DNA from: Nesterenkonia salmonea
GTDB taxonomy: Bacteria; Actinomycetota; Actinomycetes; Actinomycetales; Micrococcaceae
Direction of reading: 5' to 3'
Length of the DNA stretch: 64,000 bases
NCBI RefSeq assembly: GCF_005771525.1
Contig: NZ_VAVZ01000005.1
Span: 32,781-96,780 of the forward strand
Positions within the stretch are counted from its first letter, which is position 1; every line of letters starts with the position of its first letter. The position numbers and the translations under genes are program-made. Below the pieces are notes generated by a model, which saw only the letters and a list, made by a program, of their open reading frames with translations, had not been told where the DNA came from and searched no databases. This document shows positions 18,466-26,626 of the stretch, piece by piece.

Positions 18466-19476
18466 CGGGTTGCCTCTCAATCCGGAGAACAGGTCATTTT
18501 CAGGCAGAGAGGTCTCGACCCTCGAATGGGCCAACACAAAGTCGTCATAGGGCCAGACTTCGCGTAGGAAATCGTTAGGAGTCGCGAAGAAGAAGCCCTC
18601 CGGGTCAACCTGTGTGCGGTGCGCCTTCAGAGCTGCGTCTCGCGCTTCGAGGAACTCCCCCACCGGCACCTGGGTGGTGACTTCATGATTGGTCAGCCAG
18701 TCGGGCCGCTCGTCGGATTCCCAACGAGCGAGTCGCTCTCCGAACGGCGAGTTGATTCCAGCGGCGACCAGCGCCTCATGCAGGGCTCGGAACCGACCCG
18801 GGTTGAATGCTCGGTCGTAGTAAAGCTTCTGCGGCTGCCAGGGCTGACCACAATCGGGGTACTTCGAAGCGTCCCCTGCGGCATGGTAGGCCTCCACAGT
18901 GGTCTTGTGACTCATGATGTGGTCGGGGTGAGGATAGCCTCCAGACTCGTCATAGCACGTCACAACATGGGGCTGGAAGCGCCTGATCAGCCGAACTAGA
19001 GGGGCGCTGGCCAACTCCAGCGGCAGTGCGGCGTATGAGCCGAAGGGCAGTGGTGGGGGCGGGTCCCCTTCGGGCAGGCCTGAATCGACGAAGCCCAGCC
19101 AGACGTGCTGGACTCCGAGTGCTTCGGCGGCCTCGGCCATTTCCTGCCTCCGCACACCCGTCAGGTCCCGATGGCATTGCTGAATCTCAGCTGCAGCAGG
19201 GTTCAATAGGCTTCCGGCTTCTCCCCCGGTCACAGTGGCAACCATGACCTCCGCCCCGGCGTCAGCGTAGGCGGCCATCATGGCTGCGCCCTTTGAGGAC
19301 TCATCATCAGGGTGCGCGTGGACGGCGAGCAGCCTCAGCCCTTCCGAATTCGGCACAGATGTGGATCCTCGCGGCGCACGGTCGTGAAGCTCTTGGGCCG
19401 CGGCCGAGGCGCGCGGATCGTCTGCGGGGACTGCCGAGACATCCAGGGCGGTTTCCGATGGCGTGGTCTGGTGCAT
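18463..19476 (-). CDS. mca: Mycothiol S-conjugate amidase
   Basis: A 337-residue zinc amidase of the LmbE/PIG-L family. VHAHPDDESSKGAAMMAAYA holds the metal-binding His and Asp (AHPDDE at about 54-59), and CYDESGGYPHPDHIMSHKTT supplies the third zinc ligand. The enzyme cleaves mycothiol S-conjugates to glucosaminyl-inositol and a mercapturate for export, which detoxifies electrophiles. Its presence implies mycothiol as the main thiol. ATG 19476 gives about 45 residues more than Mycobacterium Mca, but codon usage in the extension looks coding and TATTCT lies eight bases upstream. GTG 19356, behind GAGGAT, would give the family-typical length of 297 residues. Confidence 0.92.
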   Translation of the reverse strand: MHQTTPSETALDVSAVPADDPRASAAAQELHDRAPRGSTSVPNSEGLRLLAVHAHPDDESSKGAAMMAAYADAGAEVMVATVTGGEAGSLLNPAAAEIQQCHRDLTGVRRQEMAEAAEALGVQHVWLGFVDSGLPEGDPPPPLPFGSYAALPLELASAPLVRLIRRFQPHVVTCYDESGGYPHPDHIMSHKTTVEAYHAAGDASKYPDCGQPWQPQKLYYDRAFNPGRFRALHEALVAAGINSPFGERLARWESDERPDWLTNHEVTTQVPVGEFLEARDAALKAHRTQVDPEGFFFATPNDFLREVWPYDDFVLAHSRVETSLPENDLFSGLRGNP

Positions 19477-19483
19477 AACCACA

Positions 19484-19490
19484 TAGAATA
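19484..19490. promoter_or_regulatory. Symmetric bidirectional -10 region for mca and the DUF4307 gene
   Basis: The seven bases TAGAATA read TAGAAT on the plus strand and TATTCT on the minus strand. Eight bases separate each hexamer from its start codon (ATG 19498 plus, ATG 19476 minus). Two divergent, nearly leaderless transcripts are expected, with start sites roughly 18 bp apart. The -35 regions are weak. Confidence 0.5.
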
Positions 19491-19497
19491 GTCGCTG

Positions 19498-19935
19498 ATG
19501 AGTATCACCGAGTCCGACAGCAACACTTCGCAGTCCGATGTGTCGAGGCGTTACGGTGCCGCGCGCAAGGGTATGGCGCCCCGAACCCAGAGGATCCTTA
19601 TCTTCGGTGCACTTCTGGTGGCTTTCGCCACGACAGTATGGTTCACGATAAGTCTGAATGTAGGCCGACTGGAGTACCAGGATGTCGGGTACACGGTGGT
19701 ATCCGATTCCCGTATCGAGGTCGATTTCGAGGTCACCAAAGACTTCGACGATACCGCACAGTGCATGCTTCACGCGCTTGACGATTCCTATGCGATTGTC
19801 GGAGCTCGCATCGTGACCATCGGCCCTCATGAGGGCGGCGGAGAATCAGACCGCAGCAACTACTACAACTCGGAATTGCTCACCGAGTACCGTGCCGTGA
19901 CCGGTATCGTGGATTCCTGCTGGCTTGTCGATTGA
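19498..19935 (+). CDS. DUF4307 membrane-anchored protein
   Basis: A 145-residue actinobacterial DUF4307 protein. It has a cytoplasmic N-terminus (SRRYGAARKGMAPRT), one membrane helix at about residues 33-53 (ILIFGALLVAFATTVWFTI) and an extracytoplasmic beta-rich domain (YTVVSDSRIEVDFEVTK, CMLHALDDSYAIVGARIVTI, YRAVTGIVDSCWLVD) with two cysteines that could pair outside the cell. It is conserved between mca and greA in actinobacteria (Rv1081c). Its function is unknown; the divergent promoter shared with mca is the only hint of linkage. Confidence 0.82.
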   Translation: MSITESDSNTSQSDVSRRYGAARKGMAPRTQRILIFGALLVAFATTVWFTISLNVGRLEYQDVGYTVVSDSRIEVDFEVTKDFDDTAQCMLHALDDSYAIVGARIVTIGPHEGGGESDRSNYYNSELLTEYRAVTGIVDSCWLVD

Positions 19936-20050
19936 TAACTTAAGGCGCTTCTTGTCCTGAGGACCTGAAAAACAGTTCACAGTGGGCGCAAAAACGGGTT
20001 AATCGTTGAGATTTCGGTGATGCGTCTCTAAGATGTTTCATTACGCAACA

Positions 20051-20077
20051 ACCCCGCCAGGGACGCCCCGGCGGGGT
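20051..20077 (+). terminator. Probable intrinsic terminator after the DUF4307 gene
   Basis: An 8-bp GC-rich stem (ACCCCGCC with GGCGGGGT) encloses an 11-base loop and is followed by TCTCTATTTA. The T tract is weak. It separates DUF4307 from greA. Confidence 0.5.
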
Positions 20078-20140
20078 CTCTATTTAGGTAGCGGTCTGTG
20101 GAACTGACCTGTTGCCTGCAGATCAGAAGAGGAGAGCATC

Positions 20141-20644
20141 GTGTCCGCACACACCACAGAAGTCGAGGAAAACTCCCAGTGGCTGTCGCAGGAGGCCTAC
20201 GATCGCCTTTCTGCTGAGCTGGATCAGCTCAAGGGCCCTGGCCGCCAGGAGGTCGTGGACCGTATCGCGTCGGCTCGCGAAGAGGGTGACCTCAAAGAGA
20301 ACGGCGGGTACCACGCTGCCAAGGAAGAGCAGGGCAAGATCGAGGCTCGCATCTCTTACCTCTCTCGCCTGCTGGAGAACGCCAATGTTGGGGGCACTCC
20401 GCCCGACGACGGCGTTGTTGAGCCCGGCATGCTGGTAAAGGCTCATGTCGCCGGTCGTGAGATGGAATTCATCTTCGGTAACCGAGAGGTGGCCGGGGAC
20501 ACTGACCTCTCCGTCTACTCCGACGCCTCCCCTATGGGCGAGGCCATCAACGGCGCGAAGGAAGGCGACAAAGTCAGCTACACGGCGCCGAACGGCAAGG
20601 ACATTGAGGTCGAGATTCTCTCAGCCCAGCCCTACACCGGATAG
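20141..20644 (+). CDS. greA: Transcription elongation factor GreA
   Basis: A 167-residue Gre factor. The N-terminal coiled coil carries the acidic tip in SAREEGDLKENGGYHAAKEE, which inserts into the RNA polymerase secondary channel and stimulates cleavage of backtracked RNA. The C-terminal FKBP-like domain follows (MLVKAHVAGREMEFIFGNRE, DLSVYSDASPMGEAINGAKE). GTG 20141 is preceded by GAGGAGAG at good spacing. It corresponds to Rv1080c. Length is normal. Confidence 0.95.
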   Translation: MSAHTTEVEENSQWLSQEAYDRLSAELDQLKGPGRQEVVDRIASAREEGDLKENGGYHAAKEEQGKIEARISYLSRLLENANVGGTPPDDGVVEPGMLVKAHVAGREMEFIFGNREVAGDTDLSVYSDASPMGEAINGAKEGDKVSYTAPNGKDIEVEILSAQPYTG

Positions 20645-20665
20645 CAGGTGTTCGGCGGTTCGCCT

Positions 20666-21937
20666 CTAGTTCATCACCAGAGGCTCGTAGCCCTCTGCCC
20701 GCAAGGAGTTCAGCACCAGGGCCGAATGTTCTGAGCCTTTGGTCTCCATGTTGATCACGATCGACACATTGCCCATGGACAGTTCCCCGCCGATTCGGGA
20801 GTGGTCGACCCCTATGACATTGGCATCAGTGTCAGCGATGATCTTGGAGATTATCGCAAGTTCTCCTGGCCGATCCTTCAGCATGAGTTTCACAGTAAGA
20901 AAGCGGTCTGCGGCGGCTAACCCGTGCTGGATGACTCGGAGCATGAGCATTGGGTCAATGTTGCCGCCTGACAGAACTGCGACCACGCTGCGGGGGTTGA
21001 TGCCCAACTCGGCGAGCTTGCCCTCCATCAGGGCGGCTACTCCTACGGCTCCTGCGGGCTCGACGATCAGCTTTGACCGTTCCATGAGGAAGATCAACGC
21101 CTTAGCAATGGCGTCCTCACTGACTGTGACAACATCGTCTACCAGCTCCTTGATGATCTCGAAAGGGATTTCGCCAGGGCGCCCGACGGCAATGCCATCC
21201 GCAATAGTGCGAACGCCCTTCAGCGGGACCAGTGCGTCAGCCGCAAGCGAAGGCGGGTAAGCCGCAGCGTTCTCTGCCTGGACCCCGATGAGCTTGATGG
21301 TGCGGCCCTGCATCGCAGCCTGCTGCTTCAACGCCACTGCAGCGCCTGCCAGGAGCCCTCCGCCGCCAATTCCCATCACCACGGTATCGACGTCTGGCTG
21401 CTGCTCGAGGATTTCTAGGCCAATGGTTCCCTGACCAGCCACCACGTGTGTGTGGTTGAACGGGTGAATAAATACCGCACCCGAGTCGTCAGAGAACTGT
21501 TGAGCCTCGGCCAGTGCTTCATCAACATTGGAGCCGTGCAGGATGACTTCGGCGCCGTGGTCACGCGTTGCGGCCAGCTTGGGCAGCGCCACTCCCCGCG
21601 GCATAAAAATGGTGGCCTCAACGCCGAGCTTCTTGGCAGCCAAAGCCACACCCTGCGCGTGGTTACCTGCCGACGCGGCAACGACGCCGCGGGACTTCTC
21701 TTCATCAGTGAGGCGAGCCATGCGCACATAGGCACCTCTGACCTTGAAGGACCCGGCCCGCTGCAGATTCTCCGCCTTGAGGTGCACAGTGGCACCGAGC
21801 ATGCGCCCCAAAGCCCGCGAATGCTCCATGGGCGTGTCCACGATGACACCGTCGAGGAGTTCGCGCGCTGAGATAATGTCGCTCAGCTGCACGCTCAGTT
21901 GATGTCCGGGGAGTTCGATTGAGGCAGTGTTGGTCAT
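20666..21937 (-). CDS. ilvA: Threonine ammonia-lyase (biosynthetic, single ACT-like domain)
   Basis: A 423-residue fold-type II PLP enzyme. The PLP lysine lies in RAGSFKVRGAYVRMARLTDE, the phosphate-binding glycine loop in VVMGIGGGGLLAGAAVALK, and ASAGNHAQGVALAAKKLGVE is the substrate-loop signature. A C-terminal ACT-like region (FLTVKLMLKDRPGELAIISK, NVIGVDHSRIGGELSMGNVS) suggests amino-acid feedback. It deaminates threonine to 2-oxobutyrate at the entry to isoleucine synthesis; at this length a catabolic-type role is also possible. Its ATG overlaps the AI-2E gene stop by 4 bp. Confidence 0.92.
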   Translation of the reverse strand: MTNTASIELPGHQLSVQLSDIISARELLDGVIVDTPMEHSRALGRMLGATVHLKAENLQRAGSFKVRGAYVRMARLTDEEKSRGVVAASAGNHAQGVALAAKKLGVEATIFMPRGVALPKLAATRDHGAEVILHGSNVDEALAEAQQFSDDSGAVFIHPFNHTHVVAGQGTIGLEILEQQPDVDTVVMGIGGGGLLAGAAVALKQQAAMQGRTIKLIGVQAENAAAYPPSLAADALVPLKGVRTIADGIAVGRPGEIPFEIIKELVDDVVTVSEDAIAKALIFLMERSKLIVEPAGAVGVAALMEGKLAELGINPRSVVAVLSGGNIDPMLMLRVIQHGLAAADRFLTVKLMLKDRPGELAIISKIIADTDANVIGVDHSRIGGELSMGNVSIVINMETKGSEHSALVLNSLRAEGYEPLVMN

Positions 21938-23457
21938 TTCTGGGACGCGTCCTTGTCTTCGTCGTCAACTGGTGCGCGACGCGGGCGCTCAGTATCTCGG
22001 CCGGTTGCGGGGACTGGATCTGGGGTCTCCGGACTATTCTGCTGTTCCGATGAGGCCTTGCTGCGCCCGGCACCGTGCTTATGAGGGTCCAGGACGGGAA
22101 TGGTCTCAAAAATGCGGCGCTTCAGGGTATCCATGCTGGCCTGTTCCTCCGCTTCGCGTTGCTCCTGCTGGGCGGCTCGGCGCAGGACCTCCTCTTTGAC
22201 TGTACGCTCCATAGCCAAAGCTTCCGAATCTCCGCGCCACTCTTCCTTGTTCAGGTACTGAGTTGCGCGTTTAATGAAGGCCAGAACGGGCACTGCGAAG
22301 AGCGCTCCGATGAGTCCGAGGAGTGTGGAGCCTGCAGTGACGGCTAGCACCACTGCAAGTGGGTGGAGTTTGACCGCCTTGCCCATGATGATCGGCTGCA
22401 GCACGTTCGATTCGATCTGTTGGACCAGAAGCACCACACCGAGCATGAGCAGTGCTGTCATGAAGTCATGGGCGACGAAAGCTAGCAGGACCGCGACAGC
22501 GCCCGTCACGACGGCGCCGACCACAGGAACGAATCCACCAAAGAAGACCAGCACGGCGATCGGCAACGCAAGTGGGACGTCGAGGATCACAGCACCGATG
22601 TAGATGCCGACCGCATCAACAAACGCCACAAACACTTGAACCCTCATGTAGGTTCCGACTGCCGTCCATCCTCGGCGGCCCGCACCGTGGATGGCCGGAC
22701 GGTGCCTGGCGGGTGTGAACAGGACCATAAAGTCCCAGATTCTGCGACCGTCGGAAAGGAAGAAGATCAAGGTGAAAAGGACCAGAACGGTGCCGATGGC
22801 TATGTTCCCTGCGACGGACCCCACTCCAGCGGCCCCGGACATGATGGCATCTGAGTTTTCTTCGAGCCAGGCGATGGCCTCTTGGATGCCCTGGTCGAAC
22901 TGTTCGGTGGAAATCTCTAGACCGAAGTCGCGAGCGAGCTCATCCGCCCACTCGATGAGTTCGAAGATTCCCGTCTCCACTTGCCCTGCCATCTCGGCGA
23001 AGCCGGAGACGATCTCACTTCCCACCAGGAACAGGATGCCGACAACACCGCCGAGAAGTACCAGGATTGACGTCAGCGCCGCGAGGATCTGAGGGAATTT
23101 CACCCTGCGCAGGGCATCGTGCAGGGGCCGCAGAAGCGAGGCCAGGAGTCCTGCTATGAGCAGCGAAATGAGCAGCAGCATCACGTGACTGAGGAGCCAT
23201 ATCATCACACCTGCTGCAATGAGGATGATAATCACACGCCATGACCACTCTGCGGCGATCCGCACCCCCCACGGAATGTCTTGGCGGAGTCGGTTCTCAT
23301 CTGAGACCTTCAGCTCAGCCTGCCCGTTATTGGCGGCCGGCGGCGCGGAGTCCCCGGCTGGTGGATGGTCCGCAGCGTAAGTGGTGGCGGCTGGCGCCGG
23401 GTTCTCTGGTGTGTGACCAGTGTTCATGGCGTCCATCTTGTCACGGAACGAAGCCAC
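21934..23457 (-). CDS. AI-2E family (PerM/TqsA-like) membrane transporter
   Basis: A 507-residue protein with about eight membrane helices and the AI-2E transporter core: IIILIAAGVMIWLLSHVMLL at the start, a periplasmic-type amphipathic region (residues ~150-200), then VGAVVTGAVAVLLAFVAHDF and NVLQPIIMGKAVKLHPLAVV. Long polar tails flank the core, and the C-terminal tail is highly charged (ERPRRAPVDDEDKDASQK). Proteins of this family have been assigned autoinducer, sugar or Na+/H+ export roles, so the substrate is open. The GTG start at 23457 has no strong ribosome site. It is translationally coupled to ilvA. Confidence 0.85.
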   Translation of the reverse strand: MASFRDKMDAMNTGHTPENPAPAATTYAADHPPAGDSAPPAANNGQAELKVSDENRLRQDIPWGVRIAAEWSWRVIIILIAAGVMIWLLSHVMLLLISLLIAGLLASLLRPLHDALRRVKFPQILAALTSILVLLGGVVGILFLVGSEIVSGFAEMAGQVETGIFELIEWADELARDFGLEISTEQFDQGIQEAIAWLEENSDAIMSGAAGVGSVAGNIAIGTVLVLFTLIFFLSDGRRIWDFMVLFTPARHRPAIHGAGRRGWTAVGTYMRVQVFVAFVDAVGIYIGAVILDVPLALPIAVLVFFGGFVPVVGAVVTGAVAVLLAFVAHDFMTALLMLGVVLLVQQIESNVLQPIIMGKAVKLHPLAVVLAVTAGSTLLGLIGALFAVPVLAFIKRATQYLNKEEWRGDSEALAMERTVKEEVLRRAAQQEQREAEEQASMDTLKRRIFETIPVLDPHKHGAGRSKASSEQQNSPETPDPVPATGRDTERPRRAPVDDEDKDASQK

Positions 23458-23496
23458 GGCTTTGTGCCTGGGCTGATGTCATCACATGCGGCCATG

Positions 23497-23541
23497 CGAA
23501 GGGCCTGCCATGCGTAGCCAGAACGCATGACAGGCCCTTCG
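23497..23541 (-). terminator. Strong hairpin downstream of the Bax-inhibitor gene
   Basis: Two 19-base arms (23497-23515 and 23523-23541) pair at 18 of 19 positions around a 7-base loop. It lies just after the minus-strand Bax-inhibitor stop and before the AI-2E gene, as a terminator would. There is no T tract on either side, so Rho-assisted termination or another role is possible. Confidence 0.6.
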
Positions 23542-23567
23542 GTGTCGATGTTGTGCTGAGTCTCAGC

Positions 23568-24467
23568 TCAATCTGCGATGGACCGCAGAATCACGATCAC
23601 GCGAAGGATTTCAATGTAGAGCCAGACCAGCGAGACGGTCAGACCGAATGCAGCTGCCCATCCGTATTTCTGCTCCACACCAGCTTCAACGCCGTCTTGG
23701 ATGTTGGTGAAGTCCAGCACGAGTGAGTAGGTGGCGAGCAGGATGGCGAAGGCACCGATCGCGACACCGAGCCAGCCGGCGCGCATACCGAACATGCCGA
23801 TATCGGTGAACATCACCATTCCGAAGTTCACCAGGCTGAACACCATGTAGGCAATCAGTGCGGTGAAGAAGAACTTGTTGAGTTTAGGAGTGGCACGCAC
23901 TTTTCCTGACTTGAAAAGCGCCAGCACAGTACCGAAGACCACCAGGGTTGCGGTCACTGCTTGAACGGCAACGCCGGGATACGCCATCTCTAGGATCCAC
24001 GTGAATGCACCCAGGAAGAAGCCCTGAGTCGCCGAGTAGGCCAGAATCAGTGCCGGGTTCGGCTCACGCCGGAACGCGTTGACCAGACCCAAGACCAGGC
24101 CTCCGAGAACTGCAACGAGCGCCAGACCCATGACCACGCCGGGCATCATGGTGGCCAAGGTGACCGCAGCGCCAGCACCGACCAGCAGGACGGCGAAGCT
24201 GGTCACAGTCTTGCGGATGACGTCGTCATACGTCATCGGCGTGCCCTCTAGACCGGAACGCTCAGGCAGGTTGTACTGCCGCTGAAGGTCGTCTGCCTGC
24301 GGGACACCGTGCTGCTGGGCGTAGGTCTGCTGCTGACGCTGTTCTTCTCGCACCGTGCCAGAGCCGGAGTCCATGTAGAACCGGCGGCGCTTATCTGCGT
24401 TGAACTGGTCAGGCATTGCACCCGACTTGAACACCGGGTTGCTCGAGCTGCCAAATTGCATGGCCAT
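23568..24467 (-). CDS. Bax inhibitor-1 / YccA family membrane protein
   Basis: A 299-residue protein with a ~90-residue polar N-terminal tail typical of actinobacterial members (MAMQFGSSSNPVFKSGAM) and seven membrane helices (VTSFAVLLVGAGAAVTLATM through SLVWLYIEILRVIVILRSIA). The conserved acidic pore residues occur near the C-terminus (YSLVLDFTNIQDGVEAGVEQ). Bacterial homologues such as YetJ are pH-sensitive calcium leak channels; the role here is unknown. ATG 24467 is chosen because it begins the conserved N-terminus and GGAGAG lies upstream; an in-frame TTG at 24503 is unlikely. Confidence 0.88.
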   Translation of the reverse strand: MAMQFGSSSNPVFKSGAMPDQFNADKRRRFYMDSGSGTVREEQRQQQTYAQQHGVPQADDLQRQYNLPERSGLEGTPMTYDDVIRKTVTSFAVLLVGAGAAVTLATMMPGVVMGLALVAVLGGLVLGLVNAFRREPNPALILAYSATQGFFLGAFTWILEMAYPGVAVQAVTATLVVFGTVLALFKSGKVRATPKLNKFFFTALIAYMVFSLVNFGMVMFTDIGMFGMRAGWLGVAIGAFAILLATYSLVLDFTNIQDGVEAGVEQKYGWAAAFGLTVSLVWLYIEILRVIVILRSIAD

Positions 24468-24573
24468 AGGGGTTCCGCTCTCCTTCAATGGGTTCGTCGT
24501 CAACGTCGAAAATCGTCGCTTTCATTTATTCTAACCGTTTATGGCCGCGGATTATGCCTCGTGTCGGATCGGC

Positions 24574-25221
24574 TCAGGCCTCGTCGATACCGCGGGCGTT
24601 CAGCGCACGTCCTGTGTTCCGCGCATGGTCGACCGCCCCTAGCAGCAGCGGCACGGTGCGAGCACGCAGGTCGCGTTCCAACCCGCGGGCACGCGCCTGC
24701 TGAGCGCCCAAGTGGAAGGAGTCAGCCAGGTAAGGGATCGAACGCAGCATGATGAGCGCAGCGAGCGCGATTCGGCCGGGTCGAATTCCGAGGAGTCGAA
24801 GCGGCGCCAAAATCCGCCGGAGAACTCCTACGAGCTCGACCGGCGCGGTAGTGAGCAGGAGCAGCTGGGCCGCCATCAGACAGGTCAGGATTCGACTCAG
24901 GACTTCCGTCCCGGTGGCGGGATCATTGAGGATCAGCTGCAGGATTGCAAGCACGGCAAGCACAAGCCAGAGGCGTCTCAGCAGGACGAGGAGCATCAGC
25001 AGAGGTATGCGTGCCACCAGGGCCGTGCAGAACACGAGGACGACGACGCCGGCACTCACCAACGGGTCACGCGCGATCAGCACTGCAGCGGTCACCAGTG
25101 CAAGCACCAGCACCTTGACTCCACTAGGCGCTCGGTGCATAAAGCTGTCTCCCGGGGCGCGGCGACCTAATACCTGCTCACGTGGTCGCAGTGGGCGGGG
25201 ACGGCGTCGTAGTCGTCTCAT
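24574..25221 (-). CDS. bioN: ECF transporter transmembrane subunit (BioN/EcfT)
   Basis: A 215-residue CbiQ/EcfT-type protein with about five membrane helices. Two Ala-Arg-Gly coupling helices are visible (LGAQQARARGLERD and HARNTGRALNARGID); these insert into the ATPase dimer. It follows the ATPase gene with a 4-bp overlap and ends the bioY-bioM-bioN operon. With BioY it forms a dedicated biotin uptake complex. The specific biotin role comes from the adjacent S-component. Confidence 0.87.
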   Translation of the reverse strand: MRRLRRRPRPLRPREQVLGRRAPGDSFMHRAPSGVKVLVLALVTAAVLIARDPLVSAGVVVLVFCTALVARIPLLMLLVLLRRLWLVLAVLAILQLILNDPATGTEVLSRILTCLMAAQLLLLTTAPVELVGVLRRILAPLRLLGIRPGRIALAALIMLRSIPYLADSFHLGAQQARARGLERDLRARTVPLLLGAVDHARNTGRALNARGIDEA

Positions 25222-25928
25222 ACGGCGCTGCGGCGTCGGTATGTGGTGATCACAGCTTCAGGATCTCCGTCTGCCACGACTTCACCGTCGTGGATCAGCA
25301 GTGTTCGCTCAGCCTGCGCCGCCAGGTCGAGGTCATGAGTGGCGGTGATGGTCATGATGCCGTGTAGCTGAGCCAGCTTCTCCACCTGCTGAGTGAAGCG
25401 TTGAGCATTGACCAGGTCAAGCAGGGTGGTGGGTTCATCGAGCAGCAGGACGCTCGGCTTCAGCGCAAGAACTGTGGCCAGGGCGACCAGCTGCTGCTGC
25501 CCTGAAGAGAGTTCCTGGGAGCTCCGCTCTGCCAGCTCGGCGATACCCAGCTCGTCAAGACTCCGCATGGCAGCCGAACGGCGTTGGGATGTCTCACGCA
25601 GGGTGCGTCGTAGCGAGAGCTCCACATCTTCCAAAGGGGTGGGCATGACCAGTTGGGCGGCCGGATTGGAGAACACGAACCCGGCCTGCTGCCGGACAGC
25701 TCGCCCATGATCGACGGTGTCCTGGCCATCCACACTGACATAGCCCTCAGTCGGCTCGACCAGACCGTTGACCAGTTGCAGCAGTGTTGATTTGCCGCCG
25801 CCATTGGGCCCGATCACGCTGATCCTCCGTTGGGTGAGCTGCAGCTGCGCAATGCTCAGCAGGAGGCGGGTCCCCGCCAGGACACGGACGTCCCTGAACG
25901 CTATTTCCACTGAGGCCGACGGCATCAT
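25218..25928 (-). CDS. bioM: ECF transporter ATP-binding subunit (BioM/EcfA)
   Basis: A 236-residue ABC ATPase with Walker A GPNGGGKSTL at about 40, Q-loop FVFSNPAAQLVMPTPLEDVE, signature LSSGQQQLVALA, Walker B VLLLDEPTTLLD and switch His in TATHDLDLA. The FSNP.Q Q-loop is the form seen in ECF ATPases. It is encoded between bioY and bioN with 4-bp overlaps on both sides, so the three subunits are translationally coupled. It powers biotin import, probably as a homodimer since only one ATPase gene is present. Confidence 0.9.
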   Translation of the reverse strand: MMPSASVEIAFRDVRVLAGTRLLLSIAQLQLTQRRISVIGPNGGGKSTLLQLVNGLVEPTEGYVSVDGQDTVDHGRAVRQQAGFVFSNPAAQLVMPTPLEDVELSLRRTLRETSQRRSAAMRSLDELGIAELAERSSQELSSGQQQLVALATVLALKPSVLLLDEPTTLLDLVNAQRFTQQVEKLAQLHGIMTITATHDLDLAAQAERTLLIHDGEVVADGDPEAVITTYRRRSAV

Positions 25929-26548
25929 CCCCGAGCCAGAATCCAGGGGGCAGACCGGTGCACAAGAGCGGCAGCCCCAGCTGCGACCAGAGACTTGATC
26001 ACATCGCCCGGCCAGAAGACGATGTCAAAGAAGAATGCTTCACGCAGGCTGACCTCAAGGTTGATGCTCATGCCGACGATGCCGGCCGGGTGAGTCACCA
26101 GGATGCTGCCAGCGATTGCCGCGACAAACAGCAAGGGCACCCGCCAGCGAACGGACCCCCGACGGAGCACAATGCGTGCGATGAATCCGGTGACCAGGGC
26201 GGTGAGTGGCCAGGCGAGCAAGTACCCAGCGGAGGGTCCGGCCAAGACACCGAAACCGCCGACGAATCCAGCAAAGATCGGCAGCCCCAATAGGCCGAGG
26301 ACTACATAGAGCGCCGCAGCGGCAGCACCACGCCATGGCCCCAGGACCAGACCGGCAAGCGCAATGCCCATGGTCTGCAGGGTGATGGGCACTCCAAAAT
26401 TCCCGATAGGTATCGGGGGGGCAAAAGCCAATACGGCAATGAGGGCGGCGAAGACCCCGATAAGCGCGATGTCCTGAGCGGGATTGAGACCTCGAGTGCG
26501 TCGAGTTCCTTCTGCGATGTGAGAGGTCTCCGATGACGATTGGGACAT
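25925..26548 (-). CDS. bioY: Biotin-specific ECF transporter S-component BioY
   Basis: A 207-residue membrane protein with six helices and BioY signatures: FAPPIPIGNFGVPITLQTMG, GPSAGYLLAWPLTALVTGFI and the C-terminal FWPGDVIKSLVAAGAAALVH. It binds biotin in the membrane and delivers it through BioMN. ATG 26548 is chosen because GGAGG lies eight bases upstream; earlier in-frame codons lack a site. A promoter and palindromic operator immediately upstream (26597-26625) indicate repression by the BioQ-like regulator encoded just before it. Confidence 0.93.
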   Translation of the reverse strand: MSQSSSETSHIAEGTRRTRGLNPAQDIALIGVFAALIAVLAFAPPIPIGNFGVPITLQTMGIALAGLVLGPWRGAAAAALYVVLGLLGLPIFAGFVGGFGVLAGPSAGYLLAWPLTALVTGFIARIVLRRGSVRWRVPLLFVAAIAGSILVTHPAGIVGMSINLEVSLREAFFFDIVFWPGDVIKSLVAAGAAALVHRSAPWILARG

Positions 26549-26596
26549 GATGTGCATCCTCCGGGGATATTCGCGCTTGAACATTCTGTTTCGAGC

Positions 26597-26625
26597 ACAC
26601 TAAGCGGTTTTTGAACGGTGTTCAA
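26597..26625 (-). promoter_or_regulatory. bioYMN promoter with BioQ-type operator
   Basis: On the minus strand -35 TTGAAC (26625-26620), a 17-base spacer and -10 TAGTGT (26602-26597) make a near-canonical promoter. The -35 is one arm of a perfect palindrome, TTGAAC-N3-GTTCAA (26611-26625). It resembles the TGAAC-N3-GTTAC motif I recall for corynebacterial BioQ. A bound repressor would block RNA polymerase. Confidence 0.7.
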
Positions 26626-26626
26626 G

